A stretch of DNA of 64,000 bases. It comes from Flavobacterium subsaxonicum WB 4.1-42 = DSM 21790. GTDB taxonomy: Bacteria > Bacteroidota > Bacteroidia > Flavobacteriales > Flavobacteriaceae. This document shows, one piece after another, positions 1-8,388 of the stretch (position 1 is the stretch's first letter; every line of letters begins with the position of its first letter). The DNA lies in contig NZ_KE383909.1 of assembly GCF_000422725.1 (NCBI RefSeq), forward strand, positions 1,312,806 through 1,376,805, in the 5' to 3' direction. Made by a program: the position numbers and the translations under genes. The notes under the pieces were generated by a model. That model searched no databases and was not told where the DNA came from. It worked only from the letters and a program-made list of their open reading frames with translations.

Positions 1-1017
1 TATTTTACGCTGGTCGGCTACTATTTTTTCCAGTAAAGCGGTGGCAGTACCCTCGGTCATAGGCTCGTCGCCATCGCCACGCATGCCCACGGTAACAATA
101 CTTTCGTGCGTGCCCATATTCTGTATACCCTTGCGCCAAAAATCGCGTAATACGCTTTCGTTCTTAGTATAATCCCAGGCGCCTTTGCCATAGCGTTTCC
201 ACTCCTGCTGGGCGCGCTGCATGGGTTCGTGGTGCGATGTACCCATAACAATACCCCAACGGTCGGCCAGAACAGGGTTCAGCTTATCATCATCATTAAA
301 AGCGCTGCCCCACATGGCGGGCCATAAATAATTGGCCTTTAGGCGAAGCAACAGCTCAAATACCTTTTCGTACGTTTTGTGGTTTAGCCCGCCAAATTTT
401 TCTTTAGCCCAGCCTGTAAAAGCGGGTGCTTCATCGTTAATAAAAATACCGCGGTATTTAACTTTAGGAGCGTCAGATATTGGTGTGGCAACGTTTACAA
501 ATATTTCGCTTTTCTTCTTAACCGGCACATCGGCCCACCAGTACCACGGCGAAACCCCCATTTGTTTAGATATTTCTAAAGTGCCATAAGCTGCCCCGCG
601 CTTGTTGCTACCTACAATTACAAGGGCCTGTTTTACACCTTTAAACGGGTTGTTTACTACCTGTATGGTATAACCATCCCATTGCCCCGTAAGGGTTTCT
701 ACATTAAGTTTTTTTGTTTTGACTAACTCTTTTATATAGCTGCTATTAGCTACGGTGCCTATAATTATTATGTTCTTATTGGTATCTGGTTTGGTCGTAA
801 GTTTCGGACGCTTGCCGCTTACCCTCTCTACATCGCTTATAAACAGGTTTGCCACGATGTTTATTAGCGAATCATCCTTACTATCGATCAGTATTGAAGT
901 AGCCTCTCCTTTAAATACTACAGGAAATCCCGAGCCATTGCTTTTATCGGTTACAAGGCTTTGTGCAGTGGCATTTATATAAAGGATGCTGAAAAAAAAT
1001 AATAGTACTTTACTCAT
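1..1017 (-). CDS. GH115 family alpha-glucuronidase, 3' end cut by window edge
   Basis: The open frame starts at an ATG at 1017 and runs off the left edge, so 339 N-terminal residues are visible. Residues 1-19 form a signal peptide ending in NATAQ, so the protein is exported. Residues about 20-180 match the N-terminal domain of the family. From about residue 188 the text YRGIFINDEAP, WAKEKFGGLNH and LRLKANYLWPAMW is the hallmark start of the GH115 catalytic barrel, followed by MGTSHHEPM and VGMRGDGDEPM. GH115 enzymes remove (4-O-methyl)-glucuronic acid from xylan or arabinogalactan side chains. That fits the glucuronate catabolic genes downstream of the divergent GH2 gene. The catalytic residues cannot all be checked because the C-terminal part is missing. 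Confidence 0.9.
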   Translation of the reverse strand, partial: MSKVLLFFFSILYINATAQSLVTDKSNGSGFPVVFKGEATSILIDSKDDSLINIVANLFISDVERVSGKRPKLTTKPDTNKNIIIIGTVANSSYIKELVKTKKLNVETLTGQWDGYTIQVVNNPFKGVKQALVIVGSNKRGAAYGTLEISKQMGVSPWYWWADVPVKKKSEIFVNVATPISDAPKVKYRGIFINDEAPAFTGWAKEKFGGLNHKTYEKVFELLLRLKANYLWPAMWGSAFNDDDKLNPVLADRWGIVMGTSHHEPMQRAQQEWKRYGKGAWDYTKNESVLRDFWRKGIQNMGTHESIVTVGMRGDGDEPMTEGTATALLEKIVADQRKI

Positions 1018-1030
1018 TAGATGTGGTTAA

Positions 1031-1059
1031 CAAAAATAATTCTCCAATAATGTTTCAAT
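1031..1059 (-). promoter_or_regulatory. Candidate promoter of the GH115 gene
   Basis: On the minus strand TATTTTTG (1038-1031) fits the Bacteroidota -7 consensus TAnnTTTG. ATTG lies at 1059-1056, 17 bases upstream, in place of TTTG. The element sits just ahead of the ATG at 1017, so the leader would be short. This is a motif match only. Confidence 0.35.
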
Positions 1060-1103
1060 ATTACCCCGAATATTTTTGAATTATAAAATCTTTCTAAAAT
1101 ATC

Positions 1104-1127
1104 AGCTAAAACGTATTCGTAACTTTT
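1104..1127 (+). promoter_or_regulatory. Shared 24-bp motif (candidate LacI-type operator), GH115/GH2 intergenic
   Basis: This site contains CTAAAACGTATTCGTAAC with a TTTT end. The same pattern, CTAnAnCGTATTmGTAA, recurs upstream of uxuB (4822-4845, reverse) and susC (18281-18304, reverse). A CpG lies near the centre of the site, as in LacI-family operators. The motif points toward GH2 and ends 34 bases before that gene's candidate -7 element. The identical spacing and orientation occur at susC. The LacI-type regulator at 9754-10794 is the obvious candidate binder, but that is inference. Confidence 0.6.
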
Positions 1128-1161
1128 CTTTCAAATACTACAGGCAATCTTAAGTATATTC

Positions 1162-1169
1162 TACTTTTG
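1162..1169 (+). promoter_or_regulatory. Candidate -7 element of the GH2 operon promoter
   Basis: TACTTTTG matches TAnnTTTG. The same octamer stands in front of susC at the same distance from the shared 24-bp motif. No good TTTG box is seen at the -33 position, which would fit a promoter that needs an activator. Confidence 0.45.
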
Positions 1170-1245
1170 ATTTTGAGACGTACAGCCTGCTGCGCACAAA
1201 GCAATTGTGCAGTAAAATAAGGCCCTGCAACAAAATAACACCTTT

Positions 1246-4008
1246 ATGTTTAATAACATTACATCATACATCTTTAAATTAAATTGTAAAACCCTAATTG
1301 CCTGTGCAGTTATACTGGGTAGCACGCAGGTGTTTGCACAATCGGGCACCAACAAAACAGCGGTTAGAGAGCGTATTTCTATTAACAATGGCTGGAAGTT
1401 TTTTAAGTACGATGCCACCGCCAAGCCCGACAACCTTATTTATGATGTTCGCCCCGAGGTTAACGAAAATATTGATAAGATAGCTGCCGATGCAAAGCCT
1501 ACCGAAGCTTTAAAGGTACAAGCGGCACAGGCTGTTTTAAAGCCCTGGATACTGCCTACGGGCAATGCCTTTATTAAAGACCCGTCTAAGCGGCACATTC
1601 GCCCGGAGGGTAATCCCGGTGGCGATTTTCCTTTCGTTCAAAATAATTTTGATGATACTAAATGGGAGGGCGTAACCCTGCCGCACGACTGGGCTATTAA
1701 AGGCCCTTTTTATAAAGGCGACGGCACCGTTATAGGTGGCGGTATGGGCAGGCTGCCCATTCAGGGTGTGGCCTGGTACCGCCGTAAGCTCGATATTACT
1801 GCTTCAGATAAAGGTAAATCCATCTTTTTAGATATCGATGGGGCCATGTCGTACACTATGGTGTGGGTAAATGGCAAACTGGTAGGTGGCTGGCCGTATG
1901 GCTACACCTCCTGGCAGGTAGATATTACACCTTATATAGTGCCCGGTGGCAACAACCAGGTAGCCATAAGGGTAGATAATCCCATAAGCTCGTCGCGCTG
2001 GTATCCGGGTGGGGGCATTTACCGTAATGTGTGGCTAACCAAAACAATGCCTGTGCATATAGACAATTGGGGCACTTTTATTACTACCAATAACGTTACC
2101 GCTAAAGGTGCTACAATAGATTGTAAAGTAACGCTTAACAACAGTTCGGCCACAGCCGGAACTTTTGATATTGCTACTGAAATTTACCTTTTAGATACGA
2201 ACGGCAAAAAAACAGGTAAGCCCGTTGCCAAAATAGCTCCCGCAAATACGTTGTTACAGGCGCAGGGCACAGCAACAGTTTCCGGGTCGGCTACACTGGC
2301 CAATCCTAAATTATGGGGGCCATTGCCTACTCAGATACCCAACCTTTATGTGGCGGTTACCAACGTTACTTCAAAAGGTAATCTAATCGACAGCTACGAA
2401 ACCACCTTCGGCATCCGCAATATACAATTTGATGCCGAAAAAGGCCTGTTTGTAAACGGCGAGCGCATTTATATTAAAGGGGTAAACCAGCACCACGACC
2501 TTGGCGCACTTGGGGCAGCCTTTAACATTCGGGCAGCCGAACGCCAGCTGGAAATGCTGCGCGAACTGGGTTGTAACGCCATACGGCTTTCGCACAACCC
2601 ACCGGCGCCAGAATTACTGGAACTAACCGATAAGATGGGATTTTTAGTGGTAGATGAGATTTTTGATTGCTGGGAGCTTAAAAAGACCCCGCTGGATTTT
2701 CACCTTATTTTTCCCGACTGGCATGAGCAGGATCTTCGTGCCCTTTTGCGCCGCGACCGTAACCACCCGTCCATTATAATGTGGAGCTATGGCAACGAGG
2801 TTGGCGAACAGTATACCGATGTTAAAGGTGCCGAAGTGGCTAAACGCCTGCAGGCCATTACCAAAGAAGAAGACACCACCCGCCCTACCACGGTGTCTAT
2901 GAATTATGCCAAGCCCGATATGCCCCTGCCCGCCGTGGTAGACATCATCAGCCTTAATTACCAGGGCGAGGGCATTCGAAATGGCGATGCTTATGCAGGT
3001 TTAAAAGGCATAAACACACCCCCTCTTTTCCCTAAATTTCATGATAAATTTCCTGATAAGGTAATTGTAAGCAGCGAAAATGCCGCCGCCTTAAGCAGCC
3101 GTGGCGAATATATGTTTCCTGTTTATGCCGGCAACAGCTCGCCCGTTAAGGATGGTATGGGTGGCGACTCCAAAAAGCAGCAGGTTAATGCCTACGAGCT
3201 TTATTCGGTAGATTTTGGGGCTTCCGCCGATAAGGTGTTTACCTCTATGGATAAGCACCCCTATGTTGCCGGTGGCTTTGTTTGGAGCGGATGGGATTAC
3301 CTGGGCGAACCCACTCCTTACTACTTATCGCGCAGTTCTTATTTTGGAATTATCGATCTGGCCGGGTTTAAAAAAGACAGGTTTTACCTGTACCAGTCGC
3401 AATGGAAACCCGAATTGCCAATGGCACATATACTACCGCACTGGAACTGGGCCAACCGCATTGGGCAGGTAACGCCGGTACATGTATTTACATCGGGCGA
3501 TGAGGCCGAATTGTTTTTAAACGGTGTATCGCTCGGCAAAAAGAAAAAGGGAGACTATGAGTACCGCCTGCGTTGGGATGATGTACAATACACCCCCGGC
3601 GAACTTAAGGTAGTGGCTTATAAAAATGGCAAGAAATGGGCCGAAGACAGCGTAAAAACTACAAAAGAGGCCAGCAAAACACAGCTTTCTGCCGATAGGG
3701 CTACTATAAAGGCCGATGGAAAAGACTTGTCGTTTATTACCGTACGCATAGCCGATACGGATGGACTAACCGTACCACAGGCCAACAATATGCTTACATT
3801 TACTATAGAGGGCCCGGGTGAGATTGTTGCCACAGATAATGGCGATGCTGCAAGCCTTGTATCGTTCGCATCGTTAGAGCGCGAGGCGTTTAACGGCCTG
3901 TGCCTTGTTATTGTGCGCAGTAAACCGGGCGAAGCCGGAAAGGTTAAACTAACCGTTACCTCTAATGGTTTAAAGCAAGGGAGCATCGCAATAAAAACTA
4001 TTAAGTAA
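1246..4008 (+). CDS. GH2 family glycoside hydrolase (beta-galactosidase/glucuronidase type)
   Basis: This 920-residue exported enzyme has a signal peptide ending near VFAQ (residue 32). In order: GH2 sugar-binding domain (about 120-270, with LPHDWAI and RWYPGGGIYRNVWL), immunoglobulin-like domain (about 270-400), TIM barrel (about 400-690), then domains resembling DUF4982 and the GH2 C5 region (about 705-915). The acid/base Glu is E518 in MWSYGNEVG and the nucleophile is E611 in VSSENAA. N-terminal residues 55-125 carry a long insertion before the usual domain. The family includes beta-galactosidases, beta-glucuronidases and others, so substrate cannot be fixed; the locus suggests a uronic-acid-containing glycan. 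Its stop codon abuts the start of the next gene, so they are co-transcribed. Confidence 0.9.
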   Translation: MFNNITSYIFKLNCKTLIACAVILGSTQVFAQSGTNKTAVRERISINNGWKFFKYDATAKPDNLIYDVRPEVNENIDKIAADAKPTEALKVQAAQAVLKPWILPTGNAFIKDPSKRHIRPEGNPGGDFPFVQNNFDDTKWEGVTLPHDWAIKGPFYKGDGTVIGGGMGRLPIQGVAWYRRKLDITASDKGKSIFLDIDGAMSYTMVWVNGKLVGGWPYGYTSWQVDITPYIVPGGNNQVAIRVDNPISSSRWYPGGGIYRNVWLTKTMPVHIDNWGTFITTNNVTAKGATIDCKVTLNNSSATAGTFDIATEIYLLDTNGKKTGKPVAKIAPANTLLQAQGTATVSGSATLANPKLWGPLPTQIPNLYVAVTNVTSKGNLIDSYETTFGIRNIQFDAEKGLFVNGERIYIKGVNQHHDLGALGAAFNIRAAERQLEMLRELGCNAIRLSHNPPAPELLELTDKMGFLVVDEIFDCWELKKTPLDFHLIFPDWHEQDLRALLRRDRNHPSIIMWSYGNEVGEQYTDVKGAEVAKRLQAITKEEDTTRPTTVSMNYAKPDMPLPAVVDIISLNYQGEGIRNGDAYAGLKGINTPPLFPKFHDKFPDKVIVSSENAAALSSRGEYMFPVYAGNSSPVKDGMGGDSKKQQVNAYELYSVDFGASADKVFTSMDKHPYVAGGFVWSGWDYLGEPTPYYLSRSSYFGIIDLAGFKKDRFYLYQSQWKPELPMAHILPHWNWANRIGQVTPVHVFTSGDEAELFLNGVSLGKKKKGDYEYRLRWDDVQYTPGELKVVAYKNGKKWAEDSVKTTKEASKTQLSADRATIKADGKDLSFITVRIADTDGLTVPQANNMLTFTIEGPGEIVATDNGDAASLVSFASLEREAFNGLCLVIVRSKPGEAGKVKLTVTSNGLKQGSIAIKTIK

Positions 4009-4806
4009 ATGAATTTAAAAAATATACTAATTGCAGGTTTAATCCTGATTTTTAATACAAGTTATGCGCAGGAAACCCGAAACTGGAACGGTAAAAAATG
4101 CGCCGTTGTTTTAACGTACGATGATGCACTTAACATCCATCTGGACAAGGTTATCCCGATGCTGGATGCGTATAAATTTAAAGGCACTTTTTATTTAATC
4201 GGGTCGGCACCAGTAGTATCTAAACGATTAACGGAGTGGCGAGCCGCCGCTAAAAACGGCCACGAGCTGGGCAACCATACCCTTAACCACCCGTGCGATG
4301 GCACACTACCCGGCAGGGGCTTTGTAACCGCAGAGAACGACCTGTCCAGATATACGGTGGCAAGGGCTGTAAACGAAATTAGGGTAACCAATACGCTTCT
4401 TAAAGCCATAGACGGCAAAGACGAACGCACCTTTGCCTACCCCTGCGGCGACCTTACCATTAGCGATACGCTGTACTATAATTTTTTAAAGAATGACTTT
4501 GTAGGGGCACGGGGCGTTGTATCGGCATATCCTCAACTAAAAGACGTAAATCTTTCTGATATTACTGCCTTTGCACAAATTGGCAGTACTGCCGCACAAA
4601 TGATAGCGCAAATTGAAGAGGCCGAAAAAACAGGCTCTTTTGTTGTTTTACTGTTTCATGGTGTGGGTGGCGAGCATCCTTTAAACATAGAACTGGAAGA
4701 GCACCGCAAGCTGCTGGAGTATCTAAAGAAAAAGGAAAAGGATATCTGGGTGGCCACTATGGTAGATGTTGCAAAATACATTAAAAAGGGGCAAAATTTA
4801 AGGTAG
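4009..4806 (+). CDS. Polysaccharide deacetylase family (CE4/NodB-like) exported protein
   Basis: The 265-residue product starts directly at the base after the GH2 stop. Residues 1-20 form a signal peptide ending SYA. NodB-fold motifs are visible: the catalytic-base motif TYDDA (D38/D39), the metal-binding HxxxH (H90, H94 in GNHTLNH), the FAYPCGD motif and a late LLFHGVGG motif. CE4 enzymes are metal-dependent and remove acetyl groups from xylan, chitin or peptidoglycan. In this locus an acetylated hemicellulose substrate is plausible. The spacing with GH2 implies translational coupling. Confidence 0.82.
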   Translation: MNLKNILIAGLILIFNTSYAQETRNWNGKKCAVVLTYDDALNIHLDKVIPMLDAYKFKGTFYLIGSAPVVSKRLTEWRAAAKNGHELGNHTLNHPCDGTLPGRGFVTAENDLSRYTVARAVNEIRVTNTLLKAIDGKDERTFAYPCGDLTISDTLYYNFLKNDFVGARGVVSAYPQLKDVNLSDITAFAQIGSTAAQMIAQIEEAEKTGSFVVLLFHGVGGEHPLNIELEEHRKLLEYLKKKEKDIWVATMVDVAKYIKKGQNLR

Positions 4807-4821
4807 GTTACTAATTGAATA

Positions 4822-4845
4822 AAAAGTTACTAATACGATATAGTT
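4822..4845 (-). promoter_or_regulatory. Shared 24-bp motif upstream of uxuB
   Basis: On the minus strand this reads CTATATCGTATTAGTAAC followed by TTTT, the same pattern as at 1104-1127 and 18281-18304. Its outer half-sites ACTA and TAGT are mirror images around a central CG, typical of LacI-family operators. It lies in the 126-bp gap after the deacetylase gene. This suggests the uxuB-uxuA-uxaC-transporter part has its own regulated promoter; a weak -7-like TATATTTT sits at 4873-4880. Confidence 0.55.
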
Positions 4846-4932
4846 GATATTTTAAAAAAAGTGAATCAATGCTATATTTTAGAAGTAATATTGATTTTTA
4901 GATAAGAAGGTTAAATTATAATAAAGCAGATA

Positions 4933-5754
4933 ATGAGTATTTTAGACCAGTTTTCACTCAAAGATAAAGTAATTGTGGTTACCGGCGGCACCGGCATTTT
5001 AGGCGAATCGTTTATACAGGCAATTGCGCAGGCGGGTGGAAAAATTGCCATATTGGGCCGCAACAAAGATAAAGCTAATGAAAGGGTTGCCATGGCACAG
5101 CGGCTGGGCGCCGAAGCCATTGCCGTTATAACTAACGTAATGGACGAGCAGGAAGTTATCAAGGCAAAAAACGAAATTTTAGCGCGCTTTGGCACTATAG
5201 ACGGCCTGGTTAATGCAGCAGGAGGCAACATTCCCGGGGCTACCATTAGTATGGGCGACAATCTTTTTGAGTCGGAGATTACAGATACCATTAAGGCTAT
5301 TGAGCTAAATTTATACGGCACTATAATTCCCACCCACATTTTTGGGCAGGTAATAGCCGAAAAAGGTAAAGGGTCTATTATTAATATATCGTCGCTTGCC
5401 GCAAGCAGGTCTATTACCCGCGTACTGGGCTATACCGTTGCCAAGCACGGCGTAGACGGTTACACCAAGTGGATGGCTACAGAACTGTCGCTTCGCTATG
5501 GCGATAAAGTGCGCATAAATGCCATTGCACCGGGCGTTTTTTTAACCGAACAAAACCGCACTCTTCTTACTAATACTGATGGTACGTTTACTGATAGGGC
5601 TCAAAAATTTGTAAATAACACCCCCTATTCCCGCCTTGGCGAGCCACAGGAGTTACAGGGCACACTTGTGTATTTACTAAGCGATGCCTCTGCCTTTGTA
5701 AACGGCGAAACAATTTTTGTAGATGGTGGTTTTAATGCCTGGAGCGGCGTATAA
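4933..5754 (+). CDS. SDR family D-mannonate oxidoreductase (fructuronate reductase)
   Basis: This 273-residue short-chain dehydrogenase carries the cofactor motif TGGTGILG (17-24), N94 in the NAAGG motif, the catalytic serine region ISS (152-154) and the YxxxK pair Y167/K171. It ends with the usual FVDGGF motif. Its position directly before uxuA and uxaC identifies the likely step: interconversion of D-fructuronate and D-mannonate with NAD(P)H. It belongs to the SDR type, not the longer polyol dehydrogenase family of E. coli UxuB, so the symbol is left blank. The gap to uxuA is 12 bases. Confidence 0.8.
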   Translation: MSILDQFSLKDKVIVVTGGTGILGESFIQAIAQAGGKIAILGRNKDKANERVAMAQRLGAEAIAVITNVMDEQEVIKAKNEILARFGTIDGLVNAAGGNIPGATISMGDNLFESEITDTIKAIELNLYGTIIPTHIFGQVIAEKGKGSIINISSLAASRSITRVLGYTVAKHGVDGYTKWMATELSLRYGDKVRINAIAPGVFLTEQNRTLLTNTDGTFTDRAQKFVNNTPYSRLGEPQELQGTLVYLLSDASAFVNGETIFVDGGFNAWSGV

Positions 5755-5766
5755 TTTTTTTAAATA

Positions 5767-6936
5767 ATGGAAAAAGTAAACAAGCTGGAGCAAACCTGGA
5801 GATGGTACGGCCCTAACGATACGGTAAGCCTGCAGGATGTAAAACAGGCCGGCGCCACAGGTATAGTCTCTGCACTGCACCATGTAGCACATGGCGCTGT
5901 ATGGATGGTGGAAGAAATTACAAAGAGAAAAAATGAGATCGAAGCGGCAGGCCTAACATGGTCGGTTGTAGAAAGTGTGCCCGTGCATGAAGCTATTAAA
6001 ACGCGTAACGCAGATGCCGAAAAATATCTGGAAAATTACCGCCAGTCCTTACAAAACTTAGGCAGCTGCGGTTTAAAAACGGTGTGCTATAATTTTATGC
6101 CGGTTTTGGACTGGACGCGCACCCAACTTGACCTTGAAATGAAAGACGGCTCTAAAGCCTTATATTTTAACTGGATAGACTTGGCTTATTTTGATATATA
6201 CATCTTAAAAAGAGAAAACGCTGAGCAGGATTATCCGAAAGAAATTATAGCTGCATTATCCGACAGGAAAAATAGCATTACTGCTGATGAAGAGGCCATC
6301 CTGAAAAATATTATCCTGATGGGTGTTCCCGGCGAAGACAATACTACTTTAGAGAGTTTGCAGCAAAGCATTACCACCTACAAAGCCATTGGTTTTGATG
6401 GTTTAAGAGCAAACCTGGTGTATTTTCTGCAATCTATCGCATCAGTTTGTAAAGAGCAGGGCATAATAATGACCATCCACCCCGACGACCCGCCCTACCC
6501 TATTTTAGGCTTGCCAAGGATAGTAAGCAACAAAGCCGATTTAGAGTATATTATACAAAGCATAACCGACGATTATAACGGCATTTGCTTTTGTACCGGC
6601 TCTTTAGGCGCGGGTGTACACAACAATGTTAGCGAAATATTTGAGGCCGTAAAGCACCGCGTGCACTTTATGCATTTGCGTAATGTTAAGAAGGATGCCT
6701 TGGGCAATTTTTACGAATCAGACCATTTGGATGGTGATGTAAATATGTACAAGGTTATGAAGGCTGCCGTTGCCGAGAACAGTAAACGCGCCACGCCCAT
6801 ACCCTTCAGGCCAGATCATGGCCACCAGATGCTCGACGACCTGGATAAGAGAACCTTCCCGGGCTATTCTGCCATTGGCAGGCTGCGCGGGCTGGCTGAA
6901 TTACGGGGGCTGGAAATAGGCATAATTGGCCAATAA
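5767..6936 (+). CDS. uxuA: Mannonate dehydratase
   Basis: The 389-residue protein has the full family length. It begins with the typical TWRWYGPNDTVSL segment and contains GIVSALHHV, SVPVHEAIK, YNFMPVLDWTRT, HPDDPPYPI, CTGSLGAG, HFMHLRNV and RPDHGHQ. These include the His and Cys residues that bind the divalent metal in UxuA. It dehydrates D-mannonate to 2-keto-3-deoxy-D-gluconate. It lies in a tight run with the oxidoreductase before it and uxaC 12 bases after it. No 2-keto-3-deoxygluconate kinase or aldolase is in the window, so those steps must be encoded elsewhere. Confidence 0.96.
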   Translation: MEKVNKLEQTWRWYGPNDTVSLQDVKQAGATGIVSALHHVAHGAVWMVEEITKRKNEIEAAGLTWSVVESVPVHEAIKTRNADAEKYLENYRQSLQNLGSCGLKTVCYNFMPVLDWTRTQLDLEMKDGSKALYFNWIDLAYFDIYILKRENAEQDYPKEIIAALSDRKNSITADEEAILKNIILMGVPGEDNTTLESLQQSITTYKAIGFDGLRANLVYFLQSIASVCKEQGIIMTIHPDDPPYPILGLPRIVSNKADLEYIIQSITDDYNGICFCTGSLGAGVHNNVSEIFEAVKHRVHFMHLRNVKKDALGNFYESDHLDGDVNMYKVMKAAVAENSKRATPIPFRPDHGHQMLDDLDKRTFPGYSAIGRLRGLAELRGLEIGIIGQ

Positions 6937-6948
6937 ATACACTACAGT

Positions 6949-8355
6949 ATGTCATACTTTTTAAAAGACAATTTTATCCTGGGCTCATCAATAGCAGAAC
7001 AATTATACTTTGAGTTTGCTAAAAACCAGCCTATTATAGATTACCATTCGCACCTTTCGCCACAAGCCATTGCTAACAACCAAAAATTTGAAAATATTAC
7101 CAATATATGGCTTAAGGGCGACCATTATAAATGGCGCGCCATGCGGGCTTTGGGTGTTAGCGAACACTACATTACCGGTGCCGCTACCGATAGGGAAAAG
7201 TTCCAGAAATGGAGCGAAACGGTTCCGTATACGTTGCGTAACCCGCTGTTTCATTGGACACATATGGAGCTTAAAAACCCTTTCGGGATCGAAGAGCTAC
7301 TGAATGCCAACAGTGCCGAAAAAATTTACAACACCACGCAGCAACAATTGCAGCAGGATGCCTTTTCTACACAAGGTTTGCTTAACCATTTTAATGTAGA
7401 AATGGTGGGTACTACCGATGACCCTACAGATTCTCTGGAACATCATTTATCTTTAAAAAATAGTGGTTTCCAAACTAAAGTACTCCCCTCTTTCCGTCCC
7501 GATAAAATTTTTAATATCCACTTAGGTAATGATTTTAGAAGTTATGTTCAAAAGTTAGGCGATGTTTCCGGCGTTGCAATTATAGATCTGGAATCGCTTA
7601 TTGCGGCCTGTAAAATCCGTGTTGATTATTTTGATAACGCAGGCTGTGTAGCATCAGATCATGGGCTGAATTACATTCCCCATAGAGGGAAACTTTCTAA
7701 AAATGAATTGGATACCATTTTTAAGGCAGTATTACAAGGCAGTGATGCAGGTGCATTCGAAGCACAGGAAGCTTTTGCCTTTTATGTCTTGGCCGAACTA
7801 TGTGCCATGTACCATAATAAAGGCTGGGTGCAGCAGTTTCATCTGGGTGCTTTGCGCAACAGCAATGCCCATAAAGTGTCTGTTATTGGTGCCGATACCG
7901 GTTACGACTCTATTGGCGATTACAAGCAGGCCGAGACACTTTCTGTACTGTTAAACCATTTAGAGCAGCAGGACAAACTTGCTAAAACGGTGCTGTATAA
8001 TTTAAATCCGGCCGATAATACGCTGTTTGCTACTTTGGCAGGGAATTTTCAGGGCGAAGGCATCCGCAGCAAGATACAATTTGGCTCCGGGTGGTGGTTT
8101 TTAGACCAGCTGGATGGCATGACGAAACAGATAAACGCACTCTCCAACCAGGGGCTTATAAGTACCTTTATAGGCATGCTTACCGATTCGAGGTCGTTCC
8201 TGTCCTATTCACGGCACGAGTACTTCAGGAGGCTGCTGTGCAATCTTTTTGCCGAAGATATGCAAAAGGGCTACCTGCCTAATGATATACAGTGGATTGG
8301 CAGTATAATAGCTGATATTTGTTACCATAACGCCAAAAATTACTTTAAAATATAA
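6949..8355 (+). CDS. uxaC: Glucuronate isomerase
   Basis: This is a full-length 468-residue uronate isomerase of the amidohydrolase-like fold. The N-terminal metal-binding HxH is in DYHSHLSP. Other family blocks are NPLFHWTHMEL, GTTDDPTD, FHLGALRNSN, GADTGYDSIGDY and RHEYFRRLLCN. It converts D-glucuronate to D-fructuronate (or galacturonate to tagaturonate). With the two preceding genes it makes a complete glucuronate-to-KDG path. The neighbouring GH115 suggests glucuronate is the physiological substrate. Confidence 0.96.
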   Translation: MSYFLKDNFILGSSIAEQLYFEFAKNQPIIDYHSHLSPQAIANNQKFENITNIWLKGDHYKWRAMRALGVSEHYITGAATDREKFQKWSETVPYTLRNPLFHWTHMELKNPFGIEELLNANSAEKIYNTTQQQLQQDAFSTQGLLNHFNVEMVGTTDDPTDSLEHHLSLKNSGFQTKVLPSFRPDKIFNIHLGNDFRSYVQKLGDVSGVAIIDLESLIAACKIRVDYFDNAGCVASDHGLNYIPHRGKLSKNELDTIFKAVLQGSDAGAFEAQEAFAFYVLAELCAMYHNKGWVQQFHLGALRNSNAHKVSVIGADTGYDSIGDYKQAETLSVLLNHLEQQDKLAKTVLYNLNPADNTLFATLAGNFQGEGIRSKIQFGSGWWFLDQLDGMTKQINALSNQGLISTFIGMLTDSRSFLSYSRHEYFRRLLCNLFAEDMQKGYLPNDIQWIGSIIADICYHNAKNYFKI

Positions 8356-8388
8356 CCGATACTTAATCGAAAAAAAGAACCAGTCAAA

